Positions 26,218 through 37,285 are shown, numbered from the stretch's first letter. The stretch is 64,000 nt of DNA from Boletus sp. NGJ (GCA_019096195.1 JAGTXK010000187.1:248001-312000), one strand, 5' to 3'. Numbers and translations are program-made. Notes: generated by a model from the letters alone, not told the origin.

Positions 26218-26540
26218 TGAAAGAGAAAAGACCAACAATGCTGAGGGTTACCTGAGGGTAATATCCAAAGAGTAAAATGGCAATTTCAAGAATGCATACC
26301 TACTACAGGATATGCTACTATTTATACTTACAGAGTATGAGCACAGACCAGTTTTAGAGCTGGTATGGAAGGTGCTAGAAGATAACATAGTGTTCTAGGC
26401 TATTCTATGACGTAGGAGTGATATTGTAGGCCTAGGTGTGGGATTGAGGCTCAGGTGTCAGCTATGATGCAAGCATTCATTAGACATCCATTAGTTAGGT
26501 GGTATAGGTATCTACTATAAAAGAAAAGAAAATGTTTCAT
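26218..26540 (-). repeat. E4 5' LTR (right)
   Basis: This 323-bp copy pairs with 18401-18721. The differences between the two are mostly C/T or G/A. Its priming segment (26282-26293) differs by one base from the primer site, while the left LTR matches exactly. Confidence 0.9.
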
Positions 26541-28588
26541 GCATTTCTTTCCATGTGGTTGGAATTTCCCTCCTTGTTGTTTCTTTGGTGTGTAGGCATA
26601 TGCTGGACATCCAAAAGGTCAGAAGAAGGAGGGATCAACTTGACAATTGAAAAAGACTTGGTAGGGTACCTTTCTATCAAGTCCAGAAGTTGGGCTCCAT
26701 GCAGTAACATAAGCAGCGGTGGCTATTGCATTGGCCCAGAAAGACTTTGGAAGTTTGGATTCTTCTAGCATGGTGTTTGCAAGAGTACATAGGGTCTGGT
26801 TCATCTGTTCTGCTATTCTGTTTTGTTCTGGAGTATATGGAGCTGAGGTCTCATGGAGTGTTCCATTGGTTTGGAACTGACTTCAGAGTGCCTTATTGAC
26901 ATACACAGTTCCTCCATCACTTCTGACAAACTTGACATAAGATTCTGAGAAGTCCTCTTGTCCTATCTCAGTGCGAAGGAGTGTTTGGACATCTGTTTTC
27001 CATTGGTTGTAGATTCCAAGTGCTTCATTTTTGTGTTTCATGAAGTAGACCCAAGGGAAATGGGTGAAGTCATCTATGATGACAATCCAAAATCTATAGC
27101 TTTCCCAGGATCTTGGAGTTATTGGGCCTCCAACATCTGTGTGGATCATGTCAAGTGGGCAAGTGGTGTGAGATCCATCTTGAAGTTCAAAGGGTAGTTT
27201 CTTCATCTTTCGAAGGATACATGCTTCACAAAATGTTGGTGAACCACTTAGTGTGTCTATCCCTCAGAGTTGTCCAGATTTCACCATCTGTTGAATGTGG
27301 TGAACAGAGACATGTCCCATGCATCGGTGTAGAAGATTTATGTCTACTGTGGCATGTGCTGCTTCCTTCTAAGCATTTGGATTAACCCTTGCATGGTATA
27401 GTCCATTTTTCTATGTGGCAGCAAGTATGGTGTTCCAGTGCTTCCAAACATAGCACATGTCAGAACTGGCCAGAAAGGTAGTGGAAAGGCTGGCAGAAGC
27501 AAGTTGGTTCATAGAGATGAGGGAGATCTGGAACTCAGGAATCAGAAGAACATCAGATAGGATTATCTCATAGGTGGTTCCAGGCACTTGTGAGATAAGT
27601 GGTACTGTTCCAATTCCTATGGCCATAGTGTTGGAATCATCTCTGAGGGTTATGGAACAAGGAGGGTGTAGTGGACAGTATGTCCAGAACCAAGAGCAAT
27701 GAGGAACAATGTGTGAAGATGCTTCAGAATTGATGATTAGTGTGTTGCTCCCACTGCTTTTGAGTTCAGATGACAAGTAGGCATGAATACATTGCATTGT
27801 GGGGCAAGATACATGTTTTCTAGCTATGTTTGCCATATCTGGAGGATCTGGAATTTCCTCTACTGCATTCACCTTATCCTTTCCTTTCTCTGACTTCCTA
27901 AACCCTCCTTTCCTCAGCTCAGAGACCCACTTTTTGTAGGTGTTACAGTCAGAGGAGTTATGGGTTGATGAGAGGTGGTGCTCACACCAGGAAGAGGTGT
28001 TTGAGGGACAAGTCAATGGTTTGGAATGTCTGGAAGCTTAGCAGACTTGGGATGGCTGGAAGGGTAGAGCTGTGTATCTTCTGCAGTGATCTGGATTTCT
28101 ATGGTGTCAAAGGTGAGTTTGCTGTCTTCCACAGTATTGATGACAGAAGATTTGAACATTTCCCATTCTGGAGTTTTCGGAAGGGAGTTTAGAAGAATAA
28201 ATGAAAGGACTTTGTCATCCACTGAAAACTTCATTCCAGCAAGGCGAGCTTCCACTGTTCAAAGTGTGGAGATGTGTTTGACAACAGCAGAAGTTCCATT
28301 CCATGTACTACTGAAGAGTTGTTGGAAAAGGTAGAAGGTGGAGGAGATGTTTGGGCTTTCATGGAGTTTCACGAGAGTGTCAAAGAGTTCCTTGGCACTG
28401 GAGCAGGTGCAAGTCTTTATTAGAAGGGCATCAGAGATGTGTTGCTGAATGATGCCATGAGCCTTCTTGTCACATTGCTGCCATTCACAGACATCAGAAG
28501 TGGTAGTGATGCTTGGTGAGCCAACAATGGGCTTTATGTCTGTTCCAGCAGTAACACCAAAAACTTTTTCAGCACAAAGTTTTGCCAA
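26541..28588 (-). pseudogene. Copia Gag, protease and integrase remnant
   Basis: On the minus strand, Gag pieces lie at 28259-28588 and 28013-28255 (VLSFILLNSLPKTPEWEMF). A protease-like region lies at 27411-28016 (NSEASSHIVPHCSWF, LISMNQLAS). The integrase core lies at 26883-27206 (IHTDVGGPITPRSW, FWIVIIDDFTHFPWVYF), and its C-terminal part at 26619-26804 (LPKSFWANAIATAAYV). The order Gag-PR-IN before RT is diagnostic of Copia. Broken. Confidence 0.88.
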
Positions 28589-28589
28589 G

Positions 28590-29226
28590 ATGTGAACCTT
28601 TCAGATTTTATAATTGTTTGGTCTAGTGAGGGTTTCCTCTGGATGAATGGTGTCTGAGAAAGATATGGTGGAAGGTGTGGAAGTGAGTTCGTGATGAACT
28701 GAGATGCACTGAGGGATGTGCAAGGTGAGGTTCAATCATCGCTGAGTGTTACTGTTTAGTTTGCACCAACAGGGCTCATGACCTGACAGAATCTAGGAAA
28801 GGGCAGGAATGTCCAAGGCTCAGCCACTGTCTAAGAGGGCGAAAATGACTGAGGTGTGTGTCAGTGAGTGGAAACTATATATACTATGGGTGGAGGTATG
28901 CTCATACTATATTATGTTATATGTGATATTATGTGAACAGGCCCAAAAGATGCATAATATGTGTAAATATTGGCTAAGAAATGATGGGAAGTCTAACTGT
29001 AATTAAAGCTCATTCCGAGTTCAGAATGAGTATGGGAAAGTTCCAGAAACAGTTCTGGAGCAGTTCTAAGATGACCATCTTGGAACCTGCAGAAGGGTCT
29101 TAGAAGCAACCCTTGGAACTGGAGGTTCTGGGATGTGGTTTTGAAATGGTACTTTTGGAATCAGAAGTGACAGAACCAGAATGGTTCAGGACTTGATTAT
29201 GGGTGGATATTGTCACAATGAACAAG
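28590..29226. other. Stretch without a recognised gene between Copia and transposase
   Basis: The stretch probably includes the Copia leader and possibly its 5' LTR, but no partner copy or clear edge is seen. From 29030 to 29200 it holds a run of GTTCC/GGAAC and GTTCTGG motifs in both orientations, which resemble dispersed inverted heat-shock-type pentamers. No gene was recognised. Confidence 0.4.
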
Positions 29227-30030
29227 GTAAGCAATGTTCTACTAGTATATCAGTTTGTTGTGCTTTGAATCACTAATTTTATAGATTACTTGGGTTGCTG
29301 TAGAACACTCCATAGAGAAGCATGCTGACTATGTTGCTCAGACTCAGATCTCACAGTATCAATCAGAGTAGCTCGTTTTTGTTGATGAGAGCTCCATTGA
29401 TCACTACACAACATATCAGGGCTGTGCCTGGTCCATCCAGGGCACCAAAGCACAATATAAAGCCTTCTTTGGCCACGGTCAATGGTAAGTTCTTTGACAG
29501 ATCATTGATATTGTTCTTTGATTTGTTACTAATGACAATATAACTTTTCAGTTCTTCCAGCACTCTCACTTGATGGTTTTCTCCACTGCAACATTGTTGA
29601 AGGATCTTTTTGTACTGAATCATTCAAGCACTTTATTGAAGGTTTACTTGAACAGATGCAACCATTTCCCACATGAAACTCAGTGATCATCATGGACAAC
29701 TGCCAGATTCACAAGCATTTAGACATTCAGCAAATGATCAAAGAGAGGTATGTTTCATTTTTTGATATGTCATTGCTTAGGCTTTCATTGACACACATTC
29801 ATAGGGGAATGCTATATGAATTTTATTGCCCTATTCACCTGATTACAACCCAATTGAGCTTTCATCCTCAGCAATGAAGTACCACCTCCATCACAATGGT
29901 TCATATGCCTGGTTGGCTATGATTGAACTCTCTGATAAGGACATATATTTGATGCTTGTTTCTGCCTTGTACACGGTTCACCCTCGAGATATTTTGGGCT
30001 GATTCAAACACTGTGGTTATTTGTAGTCTA
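29227..30030 (+). pseudogene. Decayed Tc1/mariner-type DDE transposase with introns
   Basis: This is a DDE_3-type (IS630/Tc1/mariner superfamily) transposase remnant of the kind common in mushroom genomes. Visible blocks are FVDESSIDH with the first Asp at 29384-29386, GCAWSIQGTKAQYKAFF, LSLDGFLHCNIVEGSFC, VIIMDNCQIHKH with the second Asp at 29695-29697, and a worn P-D-Y-N-P-I-E block with the Glu at 29856-29858. Three intron-like gaps with GT...AG edges are seen at 29227-29284, 29485-29551 and 29748-29804. Stops and frame changes, notably around the third catalytic block, show that it no longer encodes an enzyme. No terminal inverted repeats were identified. Confidence 0.75.
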
Positions 30031-32107
30031 CTGTAGATGATTGCTGCCATTGCTGTCAAGCTGATGTTGTTCCACTAGTTGATTATTGCTCATGAAGGTT
30101 AGCTTCTTGACATGTTGTAGGCATTCTAGGTTGATAAGCTGTCATCCACATTTCTTTCTCTTGTGCTTGAACACCCACTGGCAGGCCAACCTGTGCTATA
30201 CATCCATGGCCTCCAGCTCCAAGAAGCACAAGAAGCCTGCCACAGCAATAGAAGTTACATTGGCTTCAAAAGGTATGTTACTCAGGTTGGTCACTACCAC
30301 TACTCAGAGCACTAACTCAAATGCTCAGCTAAAGCAAATGGTGCATGTATAGTCTATCAGAGGGCAAAAATGCACTGTGAGTTCAAGCCTGGAGCCGACA
30401 CATGCAACAAATGCATGAAGATTGGCAAACCTGATAGCTGTGTCCCTCAGCCAAGTTATACTTGCTCTGTGCATGGTAGTAATATGCTGCCAGCCTTAGA
30501 TCCTGCTGTTATCCCAGGCCCTGCAGTACTACCTTGGGAAGATGAGTCTATCAAGGTCAATGTTTCCACTGCCTCACAACCTACCACACAGAAACATGTC
30601 TCATCTATCAACAATACCATGATTACACTGATTCAGGCCAAATAGACGAAACACTCAACCTCACAGCCATCTCAGGCCACCCCAGATGTTCAGCCCAAGC
30701 AACCAAACTCTCAGCTTTATTCCATTCCTGAGGACAATAGTTATGACAATGACAACAATGAGGGGACGAGCTTTCTACCTCTATTTCCATCAAATAAGGA
30801 CTCAGTCAATCCCAATGGGGTCAAGGGATTCTTTAGTGCTCTATCCAAGTCTGAGCCTGGTGGTGGTCCTGCTGATGCTGACTCTTTTGTGCCTGAGGTT
30901 GATGAAGAGCCTGAGAGTGAAGATTTCATAAATGACATTGACAATGTCTCTCAAGACCCTGAGTCTGGCTCTGAGTCAGAAGGATCAGTGAATGTGTTCC
31001 TTTTGGCCCATCTGCCCACATGGCAATCGGTGAACAAGAAGCCAGCCACCAAACCTGTAGTCATGAGGGGTCCCACCCACAAGAGCAAGTGCCAGTCTAC
31101 TCTGAGTCAGATCAACTCAAAGAGGAACTCGAAATCAGGCTCATACAATCCTACAACTTGTGGTATGTATTGTCCTCATGCTGCATGATTTCAACCACAG
31201 TTCTTATGCTTGCATATAGTTTTCAGTATTCTATGCTTTATTTTGCAACATAACAGAACTAATTCCCCATTTGAAATCTCCTCCAATAATAGCTATGATG
31301 ATCTTTGCCTTCACATTGCAGAGAAGCTTGGTGGTGGTCAATCTGGGCTACTTCAGCTGCAATACCAATTATATTCAAACAGTAAACAAGCTGTGACATC
31401 AGTCCAGTCAGACGAGGAACTTGCGCTGTTCAAAGCATGCTTGTGTTCTATGCTGGTGCCCCCACTTCTCTCAAGTGGGCAACCATCATGCAGCCACTCC
31501 AAGAACATTTCTGTTTATTTCAAAGACAAAATGATTGTGGATGAAATTGATGATGTCTCTAACAGCAAAGGTAGTCAAATAGTACATCCAATTATTCTTC
31601 AGGCTTGTTGGCACTTCTAAGTCATGCTTACACTCCCTTTCTAGATTGCAAAAACCTCTGCTGATGGTTTGTCAAAGCACAAGCAGGATTCATTGTCATC
31701 GACAGTACAACTTGACAGAAGTGACTGTAGGCGAGAGCTGGTCAAGGCACTTCAGAAGTGGTGGACCTGTACTATGCACTCCAATGGTGATGTACCTACT
31801 TACTGTCACTCTCCAAATGAGTCTGAGATCACAGGTGCCTTCTATTATCCATTGACTTTGATGAGGCTTGGGCAATGGGCCATAGAGATTGTAAGTTGTA
31901 CTATATTTTGCTACATATCTAATGCTTACCAACAGTATGACTTGATATAGATGAAAGATACCACCAGCACACAAGTGACAGTTGAGAACATACCCACCTG
32001 CTATGAAAACAAATTCAGAAGTTTGAAATGCCAAAGATTTTGAACCAAGCACAGGGTACTAGTCATTCTTAGGCTGCAGGAGGCCCAGCAGCTTTCAACA
32101 TGCATCA

Positions 32108-33408
32108 TGTTATGGTTAGGGAAGGGGGTACATCTTTTTCTCTCCCTTCACCTCCTCCAGGACTATGGGACGACCTCTTCCTTAACTCTGACCAGGGATT
32201 CCTCTGGGATTCCCCTGCAACACCGACTCAGGCATCACCTTATCCAGAACTCCCTTTCTAGGTGATGCACCACTATGGCTGTGACACAGCCCATTCTATT
32301 TCACTTCACATGCATTTCACCTTTTGATCTGATCATAGACATTGCCTCCTTGGCTGTGTTCTCTCACACACAGCCCAGTATTCCATCTTCTTCATTTGAC
32401 TGATGATATGATCTCTTATGGTAATATTCCAGTATTATCATATATGATATGAAGCCTGCCCTGAATATGGAAGGCCTATTTATACAGGCGTCCACCCTTC
32501 ATGTAAACCCCAACCTAGATCTACACAACTTCCTGTGTAATCTACCAGCTCTCCCAGTGAAACGATTTCCTTTTAATTCTTTTAATTCATCGTAGTTAGC
32601 TAACACTTAACGACCCCATGAACACTTACGTAGTTATCCTGTGTCTAGGCCTTACACCTGGACCATACGTCATACATTAGTCAGACTATGTCACAACCCG
32701 ATACCCTTAGAACAGTCTAGACCCCACTACGTCACCATATGTCATATGGAACATTCCAGTAGTTTCCATGACCAGCCCTAAGCTGGTCCATGCGTATCTC
32801 CCACGTATATAAAGTAGCGTACCAACACCTGTATTCTTTAGTCTTGAAATTTCTTTTCTCTCCTGTGGATAGCGCTCTTCGCACCCCTAAGGATATTAAG
32901 GCTTTCTTCTTTCACCCAGCTCTCGGTTCCACTTCACCTCAGAAGCCTGCTTCCGCTCTGGAGGTGATCACCACAGTGCTTGTGATCATCTCCCTCATCA
33001 CTTCACACTTGTGTGGCCTCATTGCCATTCGCTCACGTTACTAGATGGCAACTCCAATGCCAACAGAGGTTGGCCCATGTAAGCCCAGGACTCTGCCACT
33101 GGCAGCACAGTAAATCCAGGACTCCACCACTGGTACTGTATTGGTTAGGACTCTGCCACTGACCCCCATATAGGATAGGTCTGCCCTTCCATCGGATCAT
33201 ACCACCATCCTCAAAGTCCGAGACTCTGACATCGGTCATAGAGTAGCAGCTCCAACCCCAAGGGAAGCTCTACGTTAAAGCTAGCTGTTGGTCCCCAGTC
33301 TGAGAAACCATTGGGCCTCAGAAGGTATTTTCCCCTCAAGTCCAGCTAGTCCAGTAATCACACAGGGTTGATTACTCAGGAACGTGTCACTTGTTACCTG
33401 GTGTAATA
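32108..33408 (+). repeat. Solo LTR C with nested solo LTR
   Basis: The block starts TGTTATGGTTA and ends GGTGTAATA and is a diverged relative of LTRs A, B and D. The 5-bp duplication CATCA flanks it at 32103-32107 and 33409-33413. No internal element sequence lies inside, so it is a solo LTR left by recombination. It splits the decayed gene at 30206-33888. It contains a second insertion at 32558-32914. The priming segment AACCTAGATCT is present near 32510. Confidence 0.9.
32558..32914 (+). repeat. Solo LTR of the TGAAACG group nested in LTR C
   Basis: This is a 357-bp block starting TGAAACG and ending CTTTCA, flanked by the duplication CCCAG (32553-32557 and 32915-32919). LTR D shows the uninterrupted sequence at the same point. 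It has TATATAAAG near 32805 and TTGAAATTTC about 40 bases on, like the E4-group LTRs. Confidence 0.9.
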
Positions 33409-33889
33409 CATCATCCTGGGCTCAATAATCCAGTAGTAGGCAGTTATGCTGGGCACTATGCCCCTCCTACTCCTCCCGTCATCATCATGCAACATATGCC
33501 ATGGGATGGTCTGGACAGCTCATGGTATCCACCAGGTTATTTGGATCAACCCACTGCTACTTACCCTCAGGCAATGGCCACAGCAGTGGCTACCAATCCT
33601 GGGCCTTTGAGTCAGGCTATGTATACAATGCAGTGTACTGAGCAACAGCCCCTGGGCCAGGCCAGAGGGCCAATTCAAGCTGATTCTAGCTGCTCCACTT
33701 CTCCATCATATTCTGCAACAACAGCTCACAGTGGTACTACCTGCACTCAAACCTCCATTGACAACATTCCTGATGCAAAAACACCTGAAAACACCAGTTG
33801 GTTTGTGTCACTTGATCAGCATGAAGATCATAAGAAAGACAACATCAAGCTCTTATTCTTTGGAACAATTTGTGACATAGACAGGTAAT

Positions 33890-34040
33890 GAAGCATAGCT
33901 ATATACAAATGAGGAAGTAAGAATACTATATCAAGAGAATTACAAGTCCAAGGGTATAAGAGCATACTTCAAGAAAGAACATGCTAGAGTTGTGGATGGA
34001 GGTCCAGAGTTGGACTTGTTGAGTTGTATGGGATATGACA
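33890..34040 (+). repeat. Fragment of an E6-family LTR
   Basis: About 150 bp match the end portion of the E6 LTRs (54050-54198), including ATGAGGAAGTA, GGTATAAGAGCATAC, TTGGACTTGTTGAGTTG and the terminal ATATGACA. Only this end is present. It is older than the E6 copies, judging by more differences. Confidence 0.7.
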
Positions 34041-34339
34041 CTGCCACTTTTTGGACTAATATCCCCTCTTACAACAATCCCACCTACTCAGTAGTTTTGG
34101 CTTCTCTCCAATTAACATCCACCTGCCTACCCCATCCTCATCATGATTCTTACATCACCCCCTCACCACTCCACATACTTGCTAGTGATTGTCTTCTACT
34201 CTGAACCACACCAGCTGGCCAAGACTGGCAATAAGATCTAGAGTCTTACTTCTCTAACTTCATCATTTTCAAACTCTTTCAAGTAATAATCTGTTTATTA
34301 GATCATGACACCCATAGCAACTATAGTTACAGTCTTCTT
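34041..34339. other. No recognised gene
   Basis: C/T-rich sequence between an LTR fragment and the tyrosine-recombinase fossil. It may be the worn N-terminal coding part of that fossil, but no domain is recognisable. Confidence 0.3.
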
Positions 34340-35283
34340 TACTTCACACAATTTTGTGATCACACCAACATCCCTGAGAACAATCACATGCCAGCTTCTC
34401 AATCTCTCATTGCCACCTTCTCTATGACATATGCTGGCAACATTTCAAACAAAACCCTCAATAACTGACTCACTGGCCTGCATTTCTGGCATCTTGTCAA
34501 TGGCACTCCTTGATTCAGGGCAGACATGCTCTGATCCATATGCAGAGGTGTGGCCAAAATGGTTCTCCATCCTCATGCTGAGTCAAGCAACCTCCCATCA
34601 CCATAGAAGCTCTTACACTTCCCACCAACTTTCTCAATCCTTTATCACCTTTAGATACTGCTATCTCCATAGTTGCATGCCTGGCCTTTTGGTCCTGCTG
34701 TTAACTTGGTGAACTCCTGCCTCTCTCCATAAACAAATTCAATCCTCTGAAACATGTTTTACATTTCATCCTTCCCATCCTTATCAGTTCCCTTCCAGAC
34801 TCTACCACCTACACTTTCATATACATCCCTTGATCCAAGACTACACAAGAACAAGGGGCTGATATTTCTCTCACATTCTGCTCACACTGCATAGACCCCC
34901 TCAAAGCATTCATCAACCATCAAGCCACCAACAGTGGTCTATCCATCCATGCCCCTCTTTTTTCCTTTCAGACAGAAAATGGCTGAACAGCCCTTACCAA
35001 GACTTCCTTCATTTCCCATTGCAATCATGTCTGGATGACACATGGCTTTTCTAATATGCCAGGTCATGCCTTCAGCATTAGTGGCACCACTAAACTCCTT
35101 CTTCAAGGTGTCAATCCCAATGTCATTTCCATACAGGGTCATTGGTCATTCCACACCTTTCTAGAATACTGGCACCACATAGAGACTATTCTTCCCCCAT
35201 TTATTTCTTCCTCTGTCAATACCAATCATCTCAAAGACATAGACTTAACTATTAAGGACTACATGCACCACAACAGTATTTAG
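34340..35283 (+). pseudogene. Tyrosine-recombinase fossil (Crypton-like)
   Basis: The pieces match the tyrosine recombinase/DNA breaking-rejoining family that is widespread in basidiomycetes. Visible are an N-terminal SAM-like block (KTLNN then GLHFWHLVNGTP, about 34455-34510), a catalytic-domain block AFWSCC-LGELL (about 34680-34720), and a C-terminal block at about 35060-35200 (PGHAFSISGTTKLLLQGV, then EYW with the candidate nucleophile Tyr codon at 35167-35169). In the family such enzymes cut and rejoin DNA through this tyrosine. The copy is clearly decayed, with multiple interruptions. A Crypton-type element is likely, but a host-resident relative cannot be excluded. Confidence 0.65.
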
Positions 35284-35429
35284 AACCTCTTTTTTGGCCC
35301 AATATATCTTCTTTTACAGCTTTGGTGTGTGGCTAGGACAGCCATAGATTGGGCCTTAGGTAGTAAGCTGCACTTTGAAGTGGTCCTCACATGCCCATCA
35401 TCAGTAAAAATAGGACTAGCTGTCCAGTG

Positions 35430-35447
35430 CTGTCCAGTACTGGACAG
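35430..35447. repeat. 18-bp perfect palindrome at the foldback edge
   Basis: CTGTCCAGTACTGGACAG reads the same on both strands and ends one base before the first TAACATAGTG unit. A partial copy, CTGTCCAGTG, precedes it by ten bases. Confidence 0.7.
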
Positions 35448-35939
35448 TAACATAGTGCTCATAGTGAGGGCCCAACTGGATAGTGGTTTGATAGTACTAT
35501 GACAGTGTCTCATAGTCTGTTCATAGTGTGGCCATAGTCTGTCATAGTGTCTCATAGTGTCTCATAGTATTCTCATAGTACTTCCATAGTGGTCATAGTG
35601 ATGCCATAGTATACATAGTGCTTCTATAATGGCTTAGCAATCCTAATCCTAATCCTAATCCTAATGCAATTTCAAGCCAATTCTAATTTCAAATTCAATC
35701 AAATATCAATTCTATTAATCCTAATCCTAATCCTAATCCTAATCCTAATGATTTACAAAGTGAAGTGTTGACTACATGTAATAAATTGAGAAAGATAAAA
35801 TTGAGAAACAAGAGAATGCGGGAAAGTTTTTAAAGTCTGGCTTGTTTATATAAGAATGGTGGCACAAACATTGGCAAACAATGTCCGCTTTTTTAACACT
35901 AAGTGTGGGAAAATGGACTTGGTTTTTTTTTGAGTGTAG

Positions 35940-36190
35940 GTCTACACTTTTGGTACACTTTGTGACTACCCTTTTACTACACTTTTGTGCGCATTTTTGG
36001 TACACTTTTGGTACACTTTGTTTGCTACACTGTACTACACTCTGCTACACTTTTGTTTGCTTTTTTTTTCACTACACTTTATTTGCTACACTTTTGCTAC
36101 ATTTGGTGCACATTTTTGCTACACTGTACTACATTCTTTCCTACGCTTTTTGTACAACATTTGACTACATCTTTGACTACACTTTTTGTT
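35940..36190 (+). repeat. Degenerate TACACTTT minisatellite
   Basis: About 250 bp contain roughly twenty imperfect units of the form (TTTGC)TACACTTTTG, in the core of the foldback element. No open frame with credible content is present. Confidence 0.7.
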
Positions 36191-36434
36191 TACTTTTGAC
36201 TTAGGAATAGGATTAGAATTGAAATTGAAATTGAAATTGAAATTGAAATTAGCTTAAAATTACTACTATGACTATAACTACTATGAATGTACTATGAATG
36301 CTATGGTACTATGACACTATGATACTATAAACACTATGAATATACTATGGATACTATGGATACACTTTCAATACTATGATAATATGAATACTATGAGTTA
36401 TCTATGAAACTACTATGACTACTATGAAACTACT

Positions 36435-36671
36435 TGTTAGAATTTATATTTTCCATCCATTTGACTCCAAGTCTGTATGATTCGTTCTGGTTGGTCCACT
36501 TAGATTAGTCAGGTTTGGATTCCATTCCATTGTGCATGTATATATACTGTCATAGATACACAACTGGTTCTCCAGTCTTGATATACTCATTTCTCCTCCT
36601 TGTCTCCTCATCTGGTCAAGATCTTTATGTAGGAGCAATATCTTGGATCATGGGATAGCAAGGTCCTAACA
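36435..36671 (+). repeat. E7 5' LTR
   Basis: 237 bp. TATATA lies at 36539-36544, and AGTCTTGATAT at 36574-36584, about 35 bases further. The latter is the exact complement of the primer site at 36674-36684. Confidence 0.88.
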
Positions 36672-36673
36672 TA

Positions 36674-36684
36674 ATATCAAGACT
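36674..36684 (+). other. E7 primer-binding site (self-priming type)
   Basis: ATATCAAGACT, two bases after the LTR, is the reverse complement of AGTCTTGATAT in the LTR's RNA-start region. The 11-base perfect match fits Tf1-type self-priming. Confidence 0.75.
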
Positions 36685-36736
36685 CACTTCCAGTCACCAA
36701 GCATTTTAATATCACATGCTCCCCAACATTGCTGCT

Positions 36737-37283
36737 TGTTACAATCCATCTTTTTCTCTCCACTTTTCCTTTCATCATGACTCTTGTATGCTCCTCTATA
36801 CCTTCCTCTTCCTCCTTGGACTATTACCACACTGAGCTGTCTAGGCCCCATTCAGCTATTGTATGTTCCAGGAACGTTCTGTTCCACAGCACTTCTTTCG
36901 ATAGAATGTTCTACAGAGAATGTCTTCTCATCTTCCATTCTATTCCACGACATTCTCTGACCTTTCTTTGCTGACTCAATATTATTCCATCCCATTCTCT
37001 CAGCTTCCATAGGCCTATGTATATAAACCCCTCAACCCCCCATGTAAACTCTAAGTTAGACCTATGCAATCTAACCTACTCTTCCTCCAGGATCTCTGAG
37101 AGTCCTCACCTCACTCTTGACCAGGCACTTCCTTGACTGTTGATGATGAACTTGTTCATCAACTCAGGACATTTGTTCCTCCTTGACACTCCAATAGTCT
37201 CACCACTACTCGTCCCATTGCTTGTTAGTTATGAGGCAATTACCTTGCATTAATGACTACCTCTACCTGAGATGGTTGTAACA
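36737..37283 (+). repeat. E5 5' LTR
   Basis: 547 bp. TATATAAA is at 37020-37027. AAGTTAGACCT at 37053-37063, 33 bases after the TATA start, is the exact complement of the primer site. Confidence 0.92.
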
Positions 37284-37285
37284 AA

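Larger units (their letters stand above)
18401..26540 (-). mobile_element. E4: Ty3/gypsy with short (0.32-kb) LTRs
   Basis: This 8.14-kb minus-strand element sits inside the Copia. Its LTRs, 18401-18721 and 26218-26540, start TGAAAG and end GTTTCA and are about 95% identical by eye. The flanking 5-mers TGTAT and TGCAT look like a target duplication with one difference. Parts, reading minus: leader (25100-26217), Gag (23697-25100), protease (22964-23290), RT and RNase H (20323-22720), integrase (about 19300-20300), chromodomain (about 18950-19130). A 987-bp LTR-like block (21425-22411) lies within RT. More than ten breaks; older than E2 but younger than the Copia. Confidence 0.9.
17333..28590 (-). 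mobile_element. Ty1/Copia-type element, split by E4 and truncated
   Basis: This is a minus-strand Copia in two blocks. 26541-28588 holds Gag, protease and integrase; 17333-18400 holds the region after integrase and the start of RT. E4 with its LTRs separates them. The reading across the gap makes sense: the Copia post-integrase motif GYIYGQQAYKL lies at the edge of the left block. The element stops early in RT at the junction with E3. No LTR of its own was recognised. It is CpG-poor and old, with more than ten breaks besides the insertion. Confidence 0.85.
30206..33888 (+). pseudogene. Decayed intron-containing gene of unknown function
   Basis: Coding-like blocks are separated by four GT...AG gaps (30273-30328, 31163-31256, 31571-31644, 31891-31950). 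The first block starts ATG at 30206 with a Lys-rich start. The next has a cysteine pattern (MHCEFKPGADTCNKCMKIG, about 30370-30440) like the small zinc-cluster motifs common in Agaricomycete families. An acidic, Ser-rich region follows (about 30700-31150), then a block whose shape resembles PB1/ubiquitin-like folds (SYDDLCLHIAEKL, about 31290-31430), and then a block ending MRLGQWAIEI. After a solo LTR (32108-33413) the frame resumes with a Pro/Gln-rich tail. Several in-frame stops occur. It could be a host gene or transposon cargo; I do not recognise the family. Confidence 0.5.

Noticed and set aside
35641-35750. CCTAAT runs as an interstitial telomere
   Set aside because: The unit differs from the usual fungal TTAGGG/CCCTAA, the runs are short, and they form one arm of an inverted repeat.
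35450-36434. CRISPR-like array
   Set aside because: The units are hexamers with no regular spacers, and the genome is fungal.
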